A stretch of 64,000 nt of DNA from Rhizobium sp. NFR07 (GTDB taxonomy: Bacteria > Pseudomonadota > Alphaproteobacteria > Rhizobiales > Rhizobiaceae), in contig NZ_FOKM01000003.1 of assembly GCF_900111905.1 (NCBI RefSeq), positions 248,001 through 312,000 on the forward strand. The letters run 5' to 3'. The notes beneath the pieces are model-generated. The model was not told the DNA's origin, made no database searches, and saw only the letters and a list, made by a program, of their open reading frames with translations. The number at the start of each line of letters is the position of its first letter. Within the stretch, counting starts at the first letter, position 1. Shown in pieces: positions 9,407 through 21,904 of this stretch. The translations under genes were made by a program, and so were the position numbers.

Positions 9407-9431
9407 GGAACTCCGACCCCCGATAATGGTT
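9407..9431 (+). promoter_or_regulatory. EcfG-type (general stress sigma) promoter candidate for DUF3175/cupin genes
   Basis: GGAAC at 9407-9411 and GGTT at 9428-9431 are separated by 16 bases. The alphaproteobacterial general-stress sigma consensus is GGAAC-N16/17-CGTT, so one -10 base differs. The site ends 33 bases before the DUF3175 start codon, a suitable distance. Confidence 0.5.
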
Positions 9432-9464
9432 TGCTTCCCGACGAACCTTGAGGAAGGCAAGCCG

Positions 9465-9749
9465 ATGGCTTCGAAGAGATGGTCCCAGGATGTGACCAAG
9501 CACAGTGACGCGATGGATCTGGAGGACGGGGTCTTCAGGCAACGCAGCGCCAGGAAGATCGCAGCGTCCCTCAAGCGCTCCGCAGAGGCAAGCCACAGGC
9601 GCAAGGCGTCGCCTTTCCAGTCAGCCATGTCGATGCTGAATTTCTACATCAACCGCGCCGGAGATCAGCTCTCGAAATCGCGCCGCGCGACGCTGGAAAA
9701 GGCCAAGGACGAATTGCGGAAGGATTTCGGCCGTGAACCGAAGCATTAA
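9465..9749 (+). CDS. DUF3175 domain-containing protein
   Basis: This 94-residue basic protein starts at [10 protein letters not shown] with AGGAAGG (9451-9457) upstream. The conserved DUF3175 pattern is clear: [37 protein letters not shown], then [17 protein letters not shown]. Its molecular function is unknown. Its last codons overlap the GTG start of the cupin gene, so the two form a unit. Confidence 0.8.
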   Translation: MASKRWSQDVTKHSDAMDLEDGVFRQRSARKIAASLKRSAEASHRRKASPFQSAMSMLNFYINRAGDQLSKSRRATLEKAKDELRKDFGREPKH

Positions 9750-10179
9750 GATCACGCCGCCCTCCCTCGATCCGGCGACGCCCGCCGTCGATACGACCAT
9801 CGAGACCATCATGTTCGAGGCGAGCGAATGGGTGCCCAATCACCCGCATCTGCCGGTACTCTTCTATCGCAACGCCATTGCCGTCGAGGGCGAGATGGCA
9901 CCGAAATTCGAAGTGGCGTTCGGCGAGAACGGTTGGGAAGGAACGTGGCGCAACGGCGTGTTCGACTACCAGCATTATCACACCGGCGCCCACGAGGTTC
10001 TGGGTATCGCAGGCGGCAAGGCTTTGTTGCTGATCGGTGGTCCCGGTGGCGCCGAACTCAGCGTCCATGCGGGCGATTGCCTCGTCCTACCGGCAGGTAC
10101 CGGGCACATGCGTCTCGATGCCAGCCGTGACTTCCTTGTGGTCGGTGCCTATCCGCCCGGCCAGCATGCTGACATATGA
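9733..10179 (+). CDS. Cupin domain protein, cut short by in-frame TGA
   Basis: The frame begins at GTG inside the end of DUF3175 and encodes 148 residues with a cupin core. The histidine-containing strand [25 protein letters not shown] and the second motif [15 protein letters not shown] are present. The protein resembles the YjlB-like cupin family. That family continues past the point where this frame stops: after GQHADI a TGA (10177-10179) interrupts, yet the same frame downstream reads TGPASEEQLAMIAG then LPLPATDPLQGRDGALLRHW, which looks like the missing family tail. A CGA-to-TGA change would explain it. The product may be truncated or the gene may be dying. Confidence 0.75.
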   Translation: MNRSIKITPPSLDPATPAVDTTIETIMFEASEWVPNHPHLPVLFYRNAIAVEGEMAPKFEVAFGENGWEGTWRNGVFDYQHYHTGAHEVLGIAGGKALLLIGGPGGAELSVHAGDCLVLPAGTGHMRLDASRDFLVVGAYPPGQHADI

Positions 10180-10329
10180 ACGGGTCCGGCGAGCGAAGAG
10201 CAGTTGGCCATGATCGCCGGACTTCCACTTCCGGCCACCGATCCACTGCAGGGTCGAGACGGTGCACTGCTGCGTCACTGGCATCGACGGCCAGCAACGC
10301 CTGAGCCTCACTTAAAAAGACAGGCCTAA
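10180..10329 (+). pseudogene. In-frame remnant of the cupin C-terminal tail
   Basis: Directly after the TGA at 10177, the same reading frame stays open for 49 codons to a TAA at 10327-10329. Its translation contains LPLPATDPLQG and a conserved-looking terminal HW, matching the C-terminal region expected for YjlB-like cupins. It has no start codon or ribosome-binding site suited to independent translation. Confidence 0.6.
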
Positions 10330-10421
10330 AGCAACTACGGATTGCTTTTCCGCATCAATGATTTCGCGGCCACGCATATCCCCGCGCATCTATACGGCTG
10401 CGTGATCGGAACAATTTTATC

Positions 10422-10447
10422 GGAACCCCTCAGCCTTTCCTGCCGTT
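10422..10447 (+). promoter_or_regulatory. EcfG-type (general stress sigma) promoter of the glgE operon
   Basis: GGAAC at 10422-10426 and CGTT at 10444-10447 are separated by exactly 17 bases, a full match to the general-stress sigma consensus of rhizobia. It lies about 46 bases before the glgE start and after the last remnant of the cupin gene, so it can drive glgE-treS-glgB. Confidence 0.75.
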
Positions 10448-10493
10448 AGATCGGGAAGTCTTCGTCCCCGCAAGACACGGCAAGGAAGAACCG

Positions 10494-13400
10494 ATGAACA
10501 CGCGCCCGCAGTTTACCGCCTCCACGTCGCTTGCGGATCTTCCGCCACAGATCTATTATGTCCATCCACTCGCCCTGCACGGAAAAGATGCATGGGAGGA
10601 GGTCTTCGCCCATGCGCAGGATCTCGGCTTCGGCACAATTCTCTCAGCACCACTTTTCGAACGCGGCACCGGCGCCAGCATCTTCACGACCCGCAATTTC
10701 GATCGGCTGGATCCGGCGCTCGGACTTGGCGACGATCCGATGAAGGCGATTGCCGAACTCACGGAGATGGCGCGTGGGTATGAGCTTAAATTCATGCTCG
10801 ATCTCGTCATCGATCAGGTCGCGGTCGACCGGGAGCATGCCCCGCCGGTCGCCGCCGACCCACGCCTGAAGCCGCAGTTGAACGGCGCGCGGAAAATCGA
10901 CTTTATGACCGAGGCGAGGCATATCGAAGGCTGGCGGCAGCGGCTTGCATCGCTGGTGGAAACCGGCGTCGCCGGCTTCCGCTGCGTTGGTATCGGACGC
11001 GTCGCACCCGAAGCATGGTACGACCTGATCACCGCCACACGCCGGAGGAAACCGGACACGATTTTCGTCGCCTGGACGCCGGGCAGCGCGTTTGCCGACC
11101 GCAAGGCGCTGAAGGGCAGTGGCATGGACGGCAGCTTCTCGTCGCTCGCCTGGTGGGACATGGAAGAGCGCTGGATCATGGACGAGTACCAGATCCAGCG
11201 GGACCTCGGTTATCAGATCGCCTTTCCCGAAGCGCCGTTCGGCAAGCGTATCGCCCATGGCACCGATGGCTGCGAGGTGCTGAAGCGCAAGGCGGTGCGG
11301 GCGCTGAAACTCGCCTCCACCTTCACCAGCGGGCTGATGATCCCGATGGGGTTCGAATATGGCGTGTCGCTGCCGCTCGATCCGCTGAATGGTGATGGCG
11401 CCGGACTGCGCGGGCTGAGAGACCAGGGGTCGTACGACCTCTCCGCCGATATTCGTGAGATCAACGGCGCAACCAACAAGACGGCCGCGGGTTTCGCGCG
11501 CCGCCCGCTAAAACTCGTTTCCGCCAGCCAGGGTCCCGTCGTTGGCCTGTTCCAGACGGATCAGGAGGACAGCAGAGCGTCGGAAAAGATGCGCGTCGTG
11601 CTTCTGAACCGCGACTTGCGGAAAGTGGCTCCGGCGCCGTTCAATTTGCTGCGCGAGGCCGCCTCCCCCTTTCTGCCGCTGCTGGCGCCAGAGAACGAGA
11701 CGGAAGTGTTCGACGCCAGACTTAAGCTCAAGCCGGGGGAGATCCGCGTCTTCGAGGGCTATGTTTCGGAGCCGATCGTCGATGCCGTGCCGGTCCCCAG
11801 CGCCAGCGAGGCCGCAGCGACACCACGGCTAGCAATCGAGAAAATCACGCCGGCCGTCGACGAGGGCCGCTTCGTGGTCAAGCGTGTGGTCGGCGAGGTA
11901 CTGAAGGTCGAGGCCGATATCTTCGGTGACGGGCATGATCCGCTCGCCGCCGCGCTGCTCTACCGCTGCGCAGACGATAAGGACTGGCAGGAAGTGCCGA
12001 TGCAGCTCGTCCTGAACGACCGCTGGCAGGCGGAGTTTCCGCTGAAGCGCATGGGCCGGCACGAATTTGTGGTCGAGGGCTGGAAGAATCCGTTCCAGAT
12101 CTTCCGCTACGAATTCACCAAGAAGCACGAGGCGGGCCTCGATCTCAGGCTGGAGATCCAAGAGGGCATCAATCTGGTGCTAGACGCGCTCGACCATGCC
12201 TCGGGCGAGATCAAGCCGAAGCTGCAGAAGCTCTTCGATCGTTTGACCGCCGAGCAGGACAAGCAGCGCATCGAGACGCTGCTTTTGGCCGACACGAACG
12301 AGCTGATGGTGAAGGCCGACCGCCGGCCGCACCGGGTGCGTTCGCAGGTCATTCCCGTCGATGCGGAGCGGACGGCGGCCAGTTTCGCCAGCTGGTACCA
12401 GGTCTTTCCGCGCTCGCAGAGCGGTGATCCGAACCGCCACGGCACGTTCGACGATGTGATCGGTCGCCTGCCTGCGATCCGCGAGATGGGCTTCGATGTC
12501 CTGTATTTTCCGCCGATACATCCGATCGGCAAGACCAACCGCAAGGGCAAGAACAACACGCTGACGCCCGGCCCCAACGATCCCGGCAGTCCTTATGCGA
12601 TCGGCTCGCCGGAAGGCGGACATGACGAGATCCATCCGGAGCTCGGCACATTCGCGGATTTCCGCAGGCTGGTGGATGCGGCTGAGGAGCATGGGCTGGA
12701 GATCGCGCTCGATCTCGCCATCCAGGCCTCGCCCGACCACCCGTGGCTCAAATCCCATCCCGGCTGGTTCGACTGGCGGCCGGACGGGACGATCCGCTAT
12801 GCAGAAAACCCGCCGAAGAAATACGAGGATATCGTCAACGTCGATTTCTACGCCTGCGAGGCCGTGCCTTCGCTATGGATCGAGCTGCGGGACGTGGTGC
12901 AGAAATGGGTCGATAACGGCGTCAAACTGTTCCGGGTCGACAATCCGCACACCAAGCCTTTTCCATTCTGGGAATGGCTGATTGCGGATATCCGCGGGCG
13001 CCATCCCGACGTGGTCTTCCTGTCGGAAGCCTTTACCAAGCCGAAGGTCATGTACCGGCTGGCCAAGGTCGGTTTCTCGCAGTCCTATACCTATTTCACC
13101 TGGCGCAATGCCAAGTGGGAACTCGAGCAGTATATGCGCGAGATCACCACCGAAGAGCCGAAGGAATTCTTCCGGCCGCATTTCTTCGTCAACACCCACG
13201 ACATCAACCCGGACTTCCTGCAGAACGCGCCGCGTCCCGCCTATCTGATCCGTGCCGCGCTTGCTGCGACGCTGTCGGGGCTCTGGGGCGTCTATAACGG
13301 TTTTGAACTCTGCGAAGGTCGACCGGATGCCAAGCGCAAGGAATATGCGGATTCGGAGAAATACGAGATCCGCGCCTGGGACTATGATCGCCCCGGCAAC

Positions 13401-13748
13401 ATCAAGGGCGAGATCGCGCTTTTGAACCGTATTCGCCGCGAGAACCCGGCGCTGCATTCCCATCTCGGCCTGCAGCTGCTGACTGCATGGAACGAAAACA
13501 TCATGTTCTTCGAGAAGGCGAGCGCGGGGCGCGAGAACGTGCTCCTGATCGCGGTCAATCTCGATCCCCACAACGCGCAGGAAGCGGATGTCGAGATTCC
13601 GCTCTGGTCGTGGAACCTTCCGGACCACGGCGCACTTGATCTCGAAGACCTGATTGCAGGCAACCGGTTCACCTGGACAGGAAAGATCCAGCGCCTGCGG
13701 CTCGATCCGCAGGCAGGACTGCCGTTTGCGATCTGGCGCGTGCGATAA
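10494..13748 (+). CDS. glgE: Alpha-1,4-glucan:maltose-1-phosphate maltosyltransferase with extra N-terminal GH13-like domain
   Basis: This 1084-residue protein adds maltose from alpha-maltose 1-phosphate to the non-reducing end of alpha-1,4-glucan. Residues about 442-550 are the beta-sandwich domain typical of GlgE. The GH13 barrel begins near residue 620 (ASFASWYQVFPRS), with the nucleophile Asp about 816 in VKLFRVDNPHTKPFPFWEW, the acid Glu about 845 in LSEAFTKPKVM, and HD in FVNTHDINPDFL. The family is usually 650-700 residues. The first 330 residues look like a second amylase barrel in which the nucleophile motif reads GVAGFRCVG, without the Asp. The start has AAGGAAG nearby (10482-10488). 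Confidence 0.93.
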   Translation: MNTRPQFTASTSLADLPPQIYYVHPLALHGKDAWEEVFAHAQDLGFGTILSAPLFERGTGASIFTTRNFDRLDPALGLGDDPMKAIAELTEMARGYELKFMLDLVIDQVAVDREHAPPVAADPRLKPQLNGARKIDFMTEARHIEGWRQRLASLVETGVAGFRCVGIGRVAPEAWYDLITATRRRKPDTIFVAWTPGSAFADRKALKGSGMDGSFSSLAWWDMEERWIMDEYQIQRDLGYQIAFPEAPFGKRIAHGTDGCEVLKRKAVRALKLASTFTSGLMIPMGFEYGVSLPLDPLNGDGAGLRGLRDQGSYDLSADIREINGATNKTAAGFARRPLKLVSASQGPVVGLFQTDQEDSRASEKMRVVLLNRDLRKVAPAPFNLLREAASPFLPLLAPENETEVFDARLKLKPGEIRVFEGYVSEPIVDAVPVPSASEAAATPRLAIEKITPAVDEGRFVVKRVVGEVLKVEADIFGDGHDPLAAALLYRCADDKDWQEVPMQLVLNDRWQAEFPLKRMGRHEFVVEGWKNPFQIFRYEFTKKHEAGLDLRLEIQEGINLVLDALDHASGEIKPKLQKLFDRLTAEQDKQRIETLLLADTNELMVKADRRPHRVRSQVIPVDAERTAASFASWYQVFPRSQSGDPNRHGTFDDVIGRLPAIREMGFDVLYFPPIHPIGKTNRKGKNNTLTPGPNDPGSPYAIGSPEGGHDEIHPELGTFADFRRLVDAAEEHGLEIALDLAIQASPDHPWLKSHPGWFDWRPDGTIRYAENPPKKYEDIVNVDFYACEAVPSLWIELRDVVQKWVDNGVKLFRVDNPHTKPFPFWEWLIADIRGRHPDVVFLSEAFTKPKVMYRLAKVGFSQSYTYFTWRNAKWELEQYMREITTEEPKEFFRPHFFVNTHDINPDFLQNAPRPAYLIRAALAATLSGLWGVYNGFELCEGRPDAKRKEYADSEKYEIRAWDYDRPGNIKGEIALLNRIRRENPALHSHLGLQLLTAWNENIMFFEKASAGRENVLLIAVNLDPHNAQEADVEIPLWSWNLPDHGALDLEDLIAGNRFTWTGKIQRLRLDPQAGLPFAIWRVR

Positions 13749-13763
13749 AGGGAGGAATGCGCC

Positions 13764-16700
13764 GTGGACTTCATGACCAACAGCCTGACGGATCAACTGG
13801 GCCAGCAACAGTCACAGGGTGACGATCCGCTGTGGTACAAGGATGCGATTATCTACCAGTTGCATGTGAAGTCGTTTCACGATGCAAACGGCGACGGGAT
13901 CGGCGACTTCAAGGGCCTGCACGAGAAGCTCGATCATATCGCCTCGCTCGGCGCCAATGCGATCTGGCTCCTGCCCTTCTTCCCCTCGCCGCGACGCGAT
14001 GACGGCTATGACATCGCCGACTACGGCAATGTCAGCCCCGACTACGGCACGATGGAGGAGTTCCGCGCCTTCGTGGATGCAGCTCACGAGCGCGGGATCC
14101 GGGTTATCATCGAGCTCGTCATCAACCACACGTCTGACCAGCATCCCTGGTTCCAGCGCGCCCGCCATGCGCCGCCCGGTTCGCCGGAGCGGGATTTCTA
14201 CGTCTGGTCCGACACCGACCAGAAATTCCCCGAAACCCGCATCATCTTCCTCGATACGGAAAAGTCGAACTGGACCTGGGATCCGGTGGCCGGCGCCTAT
14301 TACTGGCATCGTTTCTATTCGCACCAGCCGGACCTCAACTTCGACAATCCACAGGTGCTAGACGAGCTGCTGCAGGTCATGCGCTTCTGGGCCGATACCG
14401 GCATCGACGGGTTCCGGCTCGACGCGATCCCCTATCTGATCGAGCGTGAAGGCACCAACAATGAGAACCTGCCGGAAACCCACGTGATCCTGAAAAAAAT
14501 CAGGGCAGCGCTCGACCTCAGCCATCCTGGCAAGATGCTTCTGGCAGAAGCGAACCAATGGCCGGAGGATACGAGCGAATATTTTGGCGACGGCGACGAA
14601 TGCAACATGGCGTTTCACTTTCCGCTGATGCCGCGCATGTACATGGCGATCGCCAAGGAAGACCGTTTCCCTATCACGGACATCATGCGCCAGACACCGG
14701 AAATTCCGGAAAATAGCCAGTGGGCGATCTTCCTTCGCAACCACGACGAGCTGACGCTGGAAATGGTGACCGACGAGGAACGCGACTACCTGTGGAACAC
14801 ATATGCCGCCGATCGGCGCGCGCGCATCAATCTCGGTATCCGCCGACGCCTTGCGCCGCTGATGGAGCGCGACCGCCGCCGCATCGAACTGATGAACGCG
14901 CTGCTTCTCTCGATGCCCGGCACGCCCGTTCTCTATTACGGCGACGAGATCGGCATGGGCGACAACATCTACCTTGGAGACCGTGACGGCGTGCGCACGC
15001 CGATGCAGTGGTCACCGGACCGCAATGGCGGCTTCTCCAAGGCCGATCCTGCCCGGCTGGTGCTGCCGCCAGTGATGGACCCGCTCTATGGCTATGAGGC
15101 GGTCAATGTCGAGGCTCAGGGAGCGGATGCCCATTCGCTCCTGAACTGGACCCGGCGCATGCTGGCGCTGCGCAACCGGCACCCCGCCTTCGGCCGCGGC
15201 TCGCTGCGGTTCCTGACACCCGGCAACCGCAAGATCATGGCCTATCTGCGTGAATATGACGGCGAGACCATCCTCTGCGTCGCCAATCTCTCGCGCCTGC
15301 CCCAGGCCGTCGAACTCGATCTGTCGCAGTTTGAAGGCTCTGTGCCGATCGAGCTGACCGGCATGTCGCCCTTCCCGCCGATCGGCCAGCTGACCTATCT
15401 GCTGACGCTGCCTCCCTATGGCTTCTTCTGGTTCCAGCTGTCGCATGAATCCGATGGCCCGAGCTGGCGCAAGGCACCGCCCGAGCAGGTGCAGGACATG
15501 GTGACGATGGTGGTTCGTCGCGACCTGCAGGAACTGATCGACCAGCCGAAGCTGGCGGACACGATGTCGAAGGAAGTGCTGCCTGGCTATCTGACCATGC
15601 GGCGCTGGTTCGGCTCCAAGGGCCAGATCCTCAACCATGCCTCGCTGATCTCGGCAACGCCGCTACCCTTCGCCAACAACATCCTGCTCGGCGAGCTGGA
15701 GGCGGATGTGGCCGGACGGATGGACAGCTACCTGCTGCCGCTGGCCGTCTCCTGGGACGACAGTCTGCCGACGGCGCTGGCCCAGCAGCTCGCCATGGCG
15801 CGGCTGCGACAGGGACGGCGCGTCGGTTTCCTGACCGACGGCTTTGCCCATGAAGGGTTTGCGCGGGCGATCCTGCGCGGATTGTCGGAACGGGCGGTGA
15901 TTACCGGTCGGACGGGTGCGCTGGAATTCATCGGCACCGATCATCTCGACAAGCTGGAGATTACCGACGACCTGCCGGTGCACTGGCTGTCGGCCGAACA
16001 GTCCAACAGCTCGCTGATTGTTGGCGATGTCGCCATGGTGAAGTTGATCAGGCACATCTTCCCCGGCATCCACCCGGAAGTGGAAATGACCCGGCATCTG
16101 ACCAAGGTAGGTTACAGGAACACGGCGCAGCTGCTCGGCGAAGTAGCGCGCACTGGGCCGGATGGCACCCGCCACACGCTGATCATCGTGCAGAAGGCGA
16201 TCCGCAATCAAGGCGATGCCTGGAACTGGATGCTCGGCAACCTGCGCCGCTCGATCGACGAGATCGTCGTCACTGGGCTGGAGGACGATGCGGCAGACGA
16301 TCACTTCAAGCCGCTTGTCGATTTCGCCGCCACGATCGGTACGCGTCTCGGCGAATTGCATGTGGCACTCGCCGAAAACACCGATGACGAAGCCTTCAAG
16401 CCCGAATGGGGGACGAAGGAAGACGTTGCGGCGGCGCGACGGGCCGTGGCCGACCAGATCAGCCAGAGCCTGACCGTTCTGGAAGGCACAGTGGGCGGTC
16501 TCGAAGGCGAGCTTGCCGAGATCGCCAAATCGCTGATTGCCCGGCGCGACGAACTGACCGAACTTGCCGGACGCCTGACCGAGGCCACCGGCGGCACGCT
16601 GAAGACGCGCCATCATGGCGATTTCCATCTCGGCCAGATCCTGGTTGCCGAAAGCGACGCCTATATCATCGACTTCGAGGGAGAACCGACGCGGACGCTT

Positions 16701-17071
16701 GTCGAAAGGCGGGCAAAGACCAATCCTCTGCGCGACGTCGCAGGGCTGCTGAGGTCGCTGAGCTATCTTGCGGCCGCAGCCGACATGGACCGGGAGGTGG
16801 TGAGCGAGGTGGACGACATCCGTCATCGCAAGCTGATCACCCGCTTCATCGAACTGGCCGAGCCGGCCTTCCTCGGCGCCTATTTCACGGCTGTCGAAAA
16901 GTCCGACGCACTGATGCAGTCGAACGAGAACCGCGACCGGGTGCTCGACCTCTTCCTGCTCGAAAAGGCTGCCTATGAGGTGGCTTACGAAGTCCGTAGC
17001 CGGCCGCACTGGCTACCCCTACCGCTTGCCGGCTTCTCGGCGATCGCCTCACGACTATTGGAGACTGACCG

Positions 17072-17075
<4 letters not shown>
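13764..17075 (+). CDS. treS: Trehalose synthase (maltose alpha-D-glucosyltransferase) fused to maltokinase
   Basis: This 1103-residue fusion supplies substrate to GlgE. The N-terminal half is a GH13 TreS that interconverts trehalose and maltose: [21 protein letters not shown], nucleophile Asp about 220 in [15 protein letters not shown], Glu about 262 in LLAEANQWP, and FLRNHDEL. From about residue 570 the protein is a maltokinase (Pep2/Mak type), with catalytic [11 protein letters not shown] and metal-binding IDFEGEP near residues 950-970, giving maltose 1-phosphate. The GTG start has GGGAGG eight bases upstream. glgB overlaps the last four bases (ATGA). Confidence 0.94.
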
Positions 17076-19279
<2,204 letters not shown>

Positions 19280-20473
19280 TCACTCCCCTCGCCATCCCGG
19301 CTGATAGACCACGGCATCGACGCCCGCGAAGCGGGCCACGCGCTGCAATTCCGCGTCGAGCTTTTCCAACCTGCCGGCGGATGCCCGCACGCCCTTTTCC
19401 AGCCAGAGCCGCTTAACGTCGAGCAGGCCCGCCTTGCGGTCGGCCTTCATGTCGATGCGGCCGATCATTCGGTCGCCTTCTAGCAGCGGGAAAACATAAT
19501 AGCCGTATTGCCGCTTCGGTTCGGGCACGAAGACTTCGATACGGTAGAAGAAGTTGAACAGGCGCTCGGCCCGGTCGCGGTTGCGCAGGAGCGGATCGAA
19601 GGGGCTCAATACGCGGACGCGTGCCGGTGGTTCGGGAATGTCGCCGAGATTGGCGGGGAAGCCAAGAAAGGCGAAGGAGGCTCGCGGCCGGCTGCCGTCG
19701 GCCGTTTCGATCAGCACTTCCGTTAATTCATCCCGGTGGCTCGCCACCCAGGCCTTTGCTTCCTCCGGCGTGACGATGTCCCAGAAGGCGGCAAGTTCAC
19801 CTGATGTCGCGAAACCGAGTTTCGTCATGGCGCTGCGGCAGGCCCAGTCGACGAATTCTTCGTGTTCCACTTCCGGTTCATGATGATGGGATGCGATGAC
19901 GCGTTCCGTGAGATCATAGATCTTCTGGAAATTCACCCGCCCGGCGATCGCAAGCTTGCCCGTGTGCCAGTAATATTCGAGCGCCGTCTTGTTCGGATGC
20001 CAGTTCCACCAACCGCCGGACTTGTGATCCTCCACCTTCATGTCACGGGACATGATGGCGCCGTTCTCGGCGATATGCCGGAACGTATCGTCGAAGGCGG
20101 AATCAAAACCCTCGCCATGCCACTTGCGCCAGCGCTCCGCCAGAATGGGTTCGCGGCGACGGAAGCGGTGCTTCCAGTAACGGAAGAGGCGCGAAGGAAT
20201 GATGGACGCGTCATGCGTCCAGTGTTCGAAAAGCTCACCGTCCTTTTCCAGAAGTGCCGTCAGGTGTTCCCGCCGATACGTCTGGTTGCGGGAAAACAGG
20301 ATCATGTGATGGGCCCGTTCCACCGTGGCGATACTGTCGACCTGGACGAAGCCGAGATCGTCGATCAGCTGCAGGAGGTCGGCCTTGGGCAACGCACGCC
20401 CCGGCGGCTGCGACAACTGCTGCCGTTCGAGGAAGATGCGCCGGGCCTGATCATTCGAGATGAGAATCGCCAT
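19280..20473 (-). CDS. YcaQ/AlkX-like winged-helix DNA glycosylase (HTH_42 family)
   Basis: The protein has 397 residues, the usual length of the YcaQ family. These enzymes excise cationic alkylated bases and unhook interstrand crosslinks from DNA. The motif FVQVDSIATVERAHH contains the QxD catalytic pair reported for this branch. Further conserved pieces are FEHWTHDASIIP, RRRGD-like ILAERWRKW, and SPFDPLLRNRDRAERLFNFFYRIEVFVP. It is convergent with glgB and divergent from bioM, so it is its own transcription unit. Confidence 0.8.
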   Translation of the reverse strand: MAILISNDQARRIFLERQQLSQPPGRALPKADLLQLIDDLGFVQVDSIATVERAHHMILFSRNQTYRREHLTALLEKDGELFEHWTHDASIIPSRLFRYWKHRFRRREPILAERWRKWHGEGFDSAFDDTFRHIAENGAIMSRDMKVEDHKSGGWWNWHPNKTALEYYWHTGKLAIAGRVNFQKIYDLTERVIASHHHEPEVEHEEFVDWACRSAMTKLGFATSGELAAFWDIVTPEEAKAWVASHRDELTEVLIETADGSRPRASFAFLGFPANLGDIPEPPARVRVLSPFDPLLRNRDRAERLFNFFYRIEVFVPEPKRQYGYYVFPLLEGDRMIGRIDMKADRKAGLLDVKRLWLEKGVRASAGRLEKLDAELQRVARFAGVDAVVYQPGWRGE

Positions 20474-20582
20474 GGGGTGAAGAGTATGGTGCCCTTACAA
20501 CCTTTTCAACGTTCTTGTTTGGTTCCGAATTTCCTTCCCGCTCCGAGCGGTCTATAGACGCTGCGATAATTGAGGGCACCGC

Positions 20583-21269
20583 TTGGACATTCGTTTCGAC
20601 AAGGTCGAGGTTCGTTTCGAAGGCCGCACGGTCATTCATCCTTTGACCGTAACGCTGACCGAGCGGCGTATCGGCATCATCGGCCTGAACGGTTCCGGCA
20701 AGACCACGTTCGCGCGGATGATCAACGGTCTCGTCAAGCCGTCCGCCGGCCGGGTGACGGTCAACGGCTTCGATACGGTGTCGGCCGAGAACGATGCACG
20801 ACAGCAGAGCGGCTTCATCTTCCAGAACCCGCAGAACCAGATCATCCTGCCGATCCTGCGCGAAGATATCGCACTCGGACTGAAGTCGCGGAAACTGCCG
20901 AAGGCCAATGTGGCGGCTGCGGTAAACGCCGTGCTCGATCGCTTCGAGATCGGTCATCTTGCCGATCGACGGGCGCATGAACTCTCCGGTGGCGAACTGC
21001 AGCTTGCCGCACTCGCCTCCGTGCTGGTGACCGAGCCTAAAATCCTTGTGATGGATGAGCCGACCAACCAGCTTGACCTGAGGAACCGCAATCTTGTCGA
21101 GCGCACGATCCAGACGCTGCCGGAAGATGTCATCGTCATCAGCCACGACCTGGATCTCATCACCGGCTTCGATCGAGTGCTGATGTTCCGCGAGGGGCGG
21201 ATCGAAGCCGACGGCGCACCCGGCGAGGTGATCGGCCGGTATCGCGCCCTCAACGGAGCGGAAGCATGA
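20583..21269 (+). CDS. bioM: Biotin ECF transporter ATPase
   Basis: This 228-residue ABC ATPase energises biotin uptake. The Walker A motif GLNGSGKTTF, Q-loop FQNPQNQI, signature LSGGELQLAALASVL, Walker B ILVMDEPTNQLD and switch His in VISHDLD are all intact. The start appears to be TTG at 20583 with GAGGG (20572-20576) six bases upstream. It overlaps bioN by four bases, and the bioM-bioN-bioY order matches the rhizobial biotin transporter. Confidence 0.9.
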   Translation: MDIRFDKVEVRFEGRTVIHPLTVTLTERRIGIIGLNGSGKTTFARMINGLVKPSAGRVTVNGFDTVSAENDARQQSGFIFQNPQNQIILPILREDIALGLKSRKLPKANVAAAVNAVLDRFEIGHLADRRAHELSGGELQLAALASVLVTEPKILVMDEPTNQLDLRNRNLVERTIQTLPEDVIVISHDLDLITGFDRVLMFREGRIEADGAPGEVIGRYRALNGAEA

Positions 21270-21874
21270 TGCGCTCGCTGCATGTCGATGGCGACAGCTT
21301 TCTCCATCGGCTTCAGCCGGGCGTGAAGCTCACGGCGCTGGCGATCGTCAGCCTCTGCCTGTTCACGATCCAGACCCCCGCAGTGCTCGCCATCGCAGCC
21401 ATCATCGGCCTCGCCGGGCACTGCATGCTGCGAATCAGCCCGCGGCAGATCTGGCTTCGATTGCGTCCGTTTGCGCTGATCGTTGTCGTGGTTGCGCTGT
21501 TTACTGCCATTCTGAACAGCCCCGGTGAAGGCCTGACCGCATTTTTTCGGCTAGCAGCCTTGGCGCTTTTTGCCAGCCTCGTCACCGCGACGACCACGAC
21601 CGGTGATTTCATCGACGTCATCACCAGAGCCGCCTTGCCGCTGGAACGGATCGGGTTGGTCAGAGCGCAGGATGTCGGACTTTCGATCGGGCTCGTCATC
21701 CGCTTCGTGCCGGAAATCGTCAGCCGCTACGAAGCGATCCGCGACGCGCACCACGCGCGTGGGTTGAAATTGAACCCGATCTCTGTTGCCGTTCCACTGA
21801 TCATCACGACGCTTCGAAGCGCCGACGAAATCGCATCCGCCATTGACGCCCGCGGCATCCGCCGCCAGAAGTGA
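21266..21874 (+). CDS. bioN: Biotin ECF transporter transmembrane (T) component
   Basis: This 202-residue membrane protein of the CbiQ family has about five hydrophobic segments. Near the C-terminus are the coupling motifs RDAHHARGLK and DAIDARGIRR, equivalent to the Ala-Arg-Gly motifs by which T components contact the ATPases. The start ATG overlaps the bioM stop (ATGA). Substrate is assigned from the adjacent bioM and bioY. Confidence 0.88.
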   Translation: MMRSLHVDGDSFLHRLQPGVKLTALAIVSLCLFTIQTPAVLAIAAIIGLAGHCMLRISPRQIWLRLRPFALIVVVVALFTAILNSPGEGLTAFFRLAALALFASLVTATTTTGDFIDVITRAALPLERIGLVRAQDVGLSIGLVIRFVPEIVSRYEAIRDAHHARGLKLNPISVAVPLIITTLRSADEIASAIDARGIRRQK

Positions 21875-21904
21875 CAGAGGCTCAGCCTTAAGGGATCGGA
21901 AACC

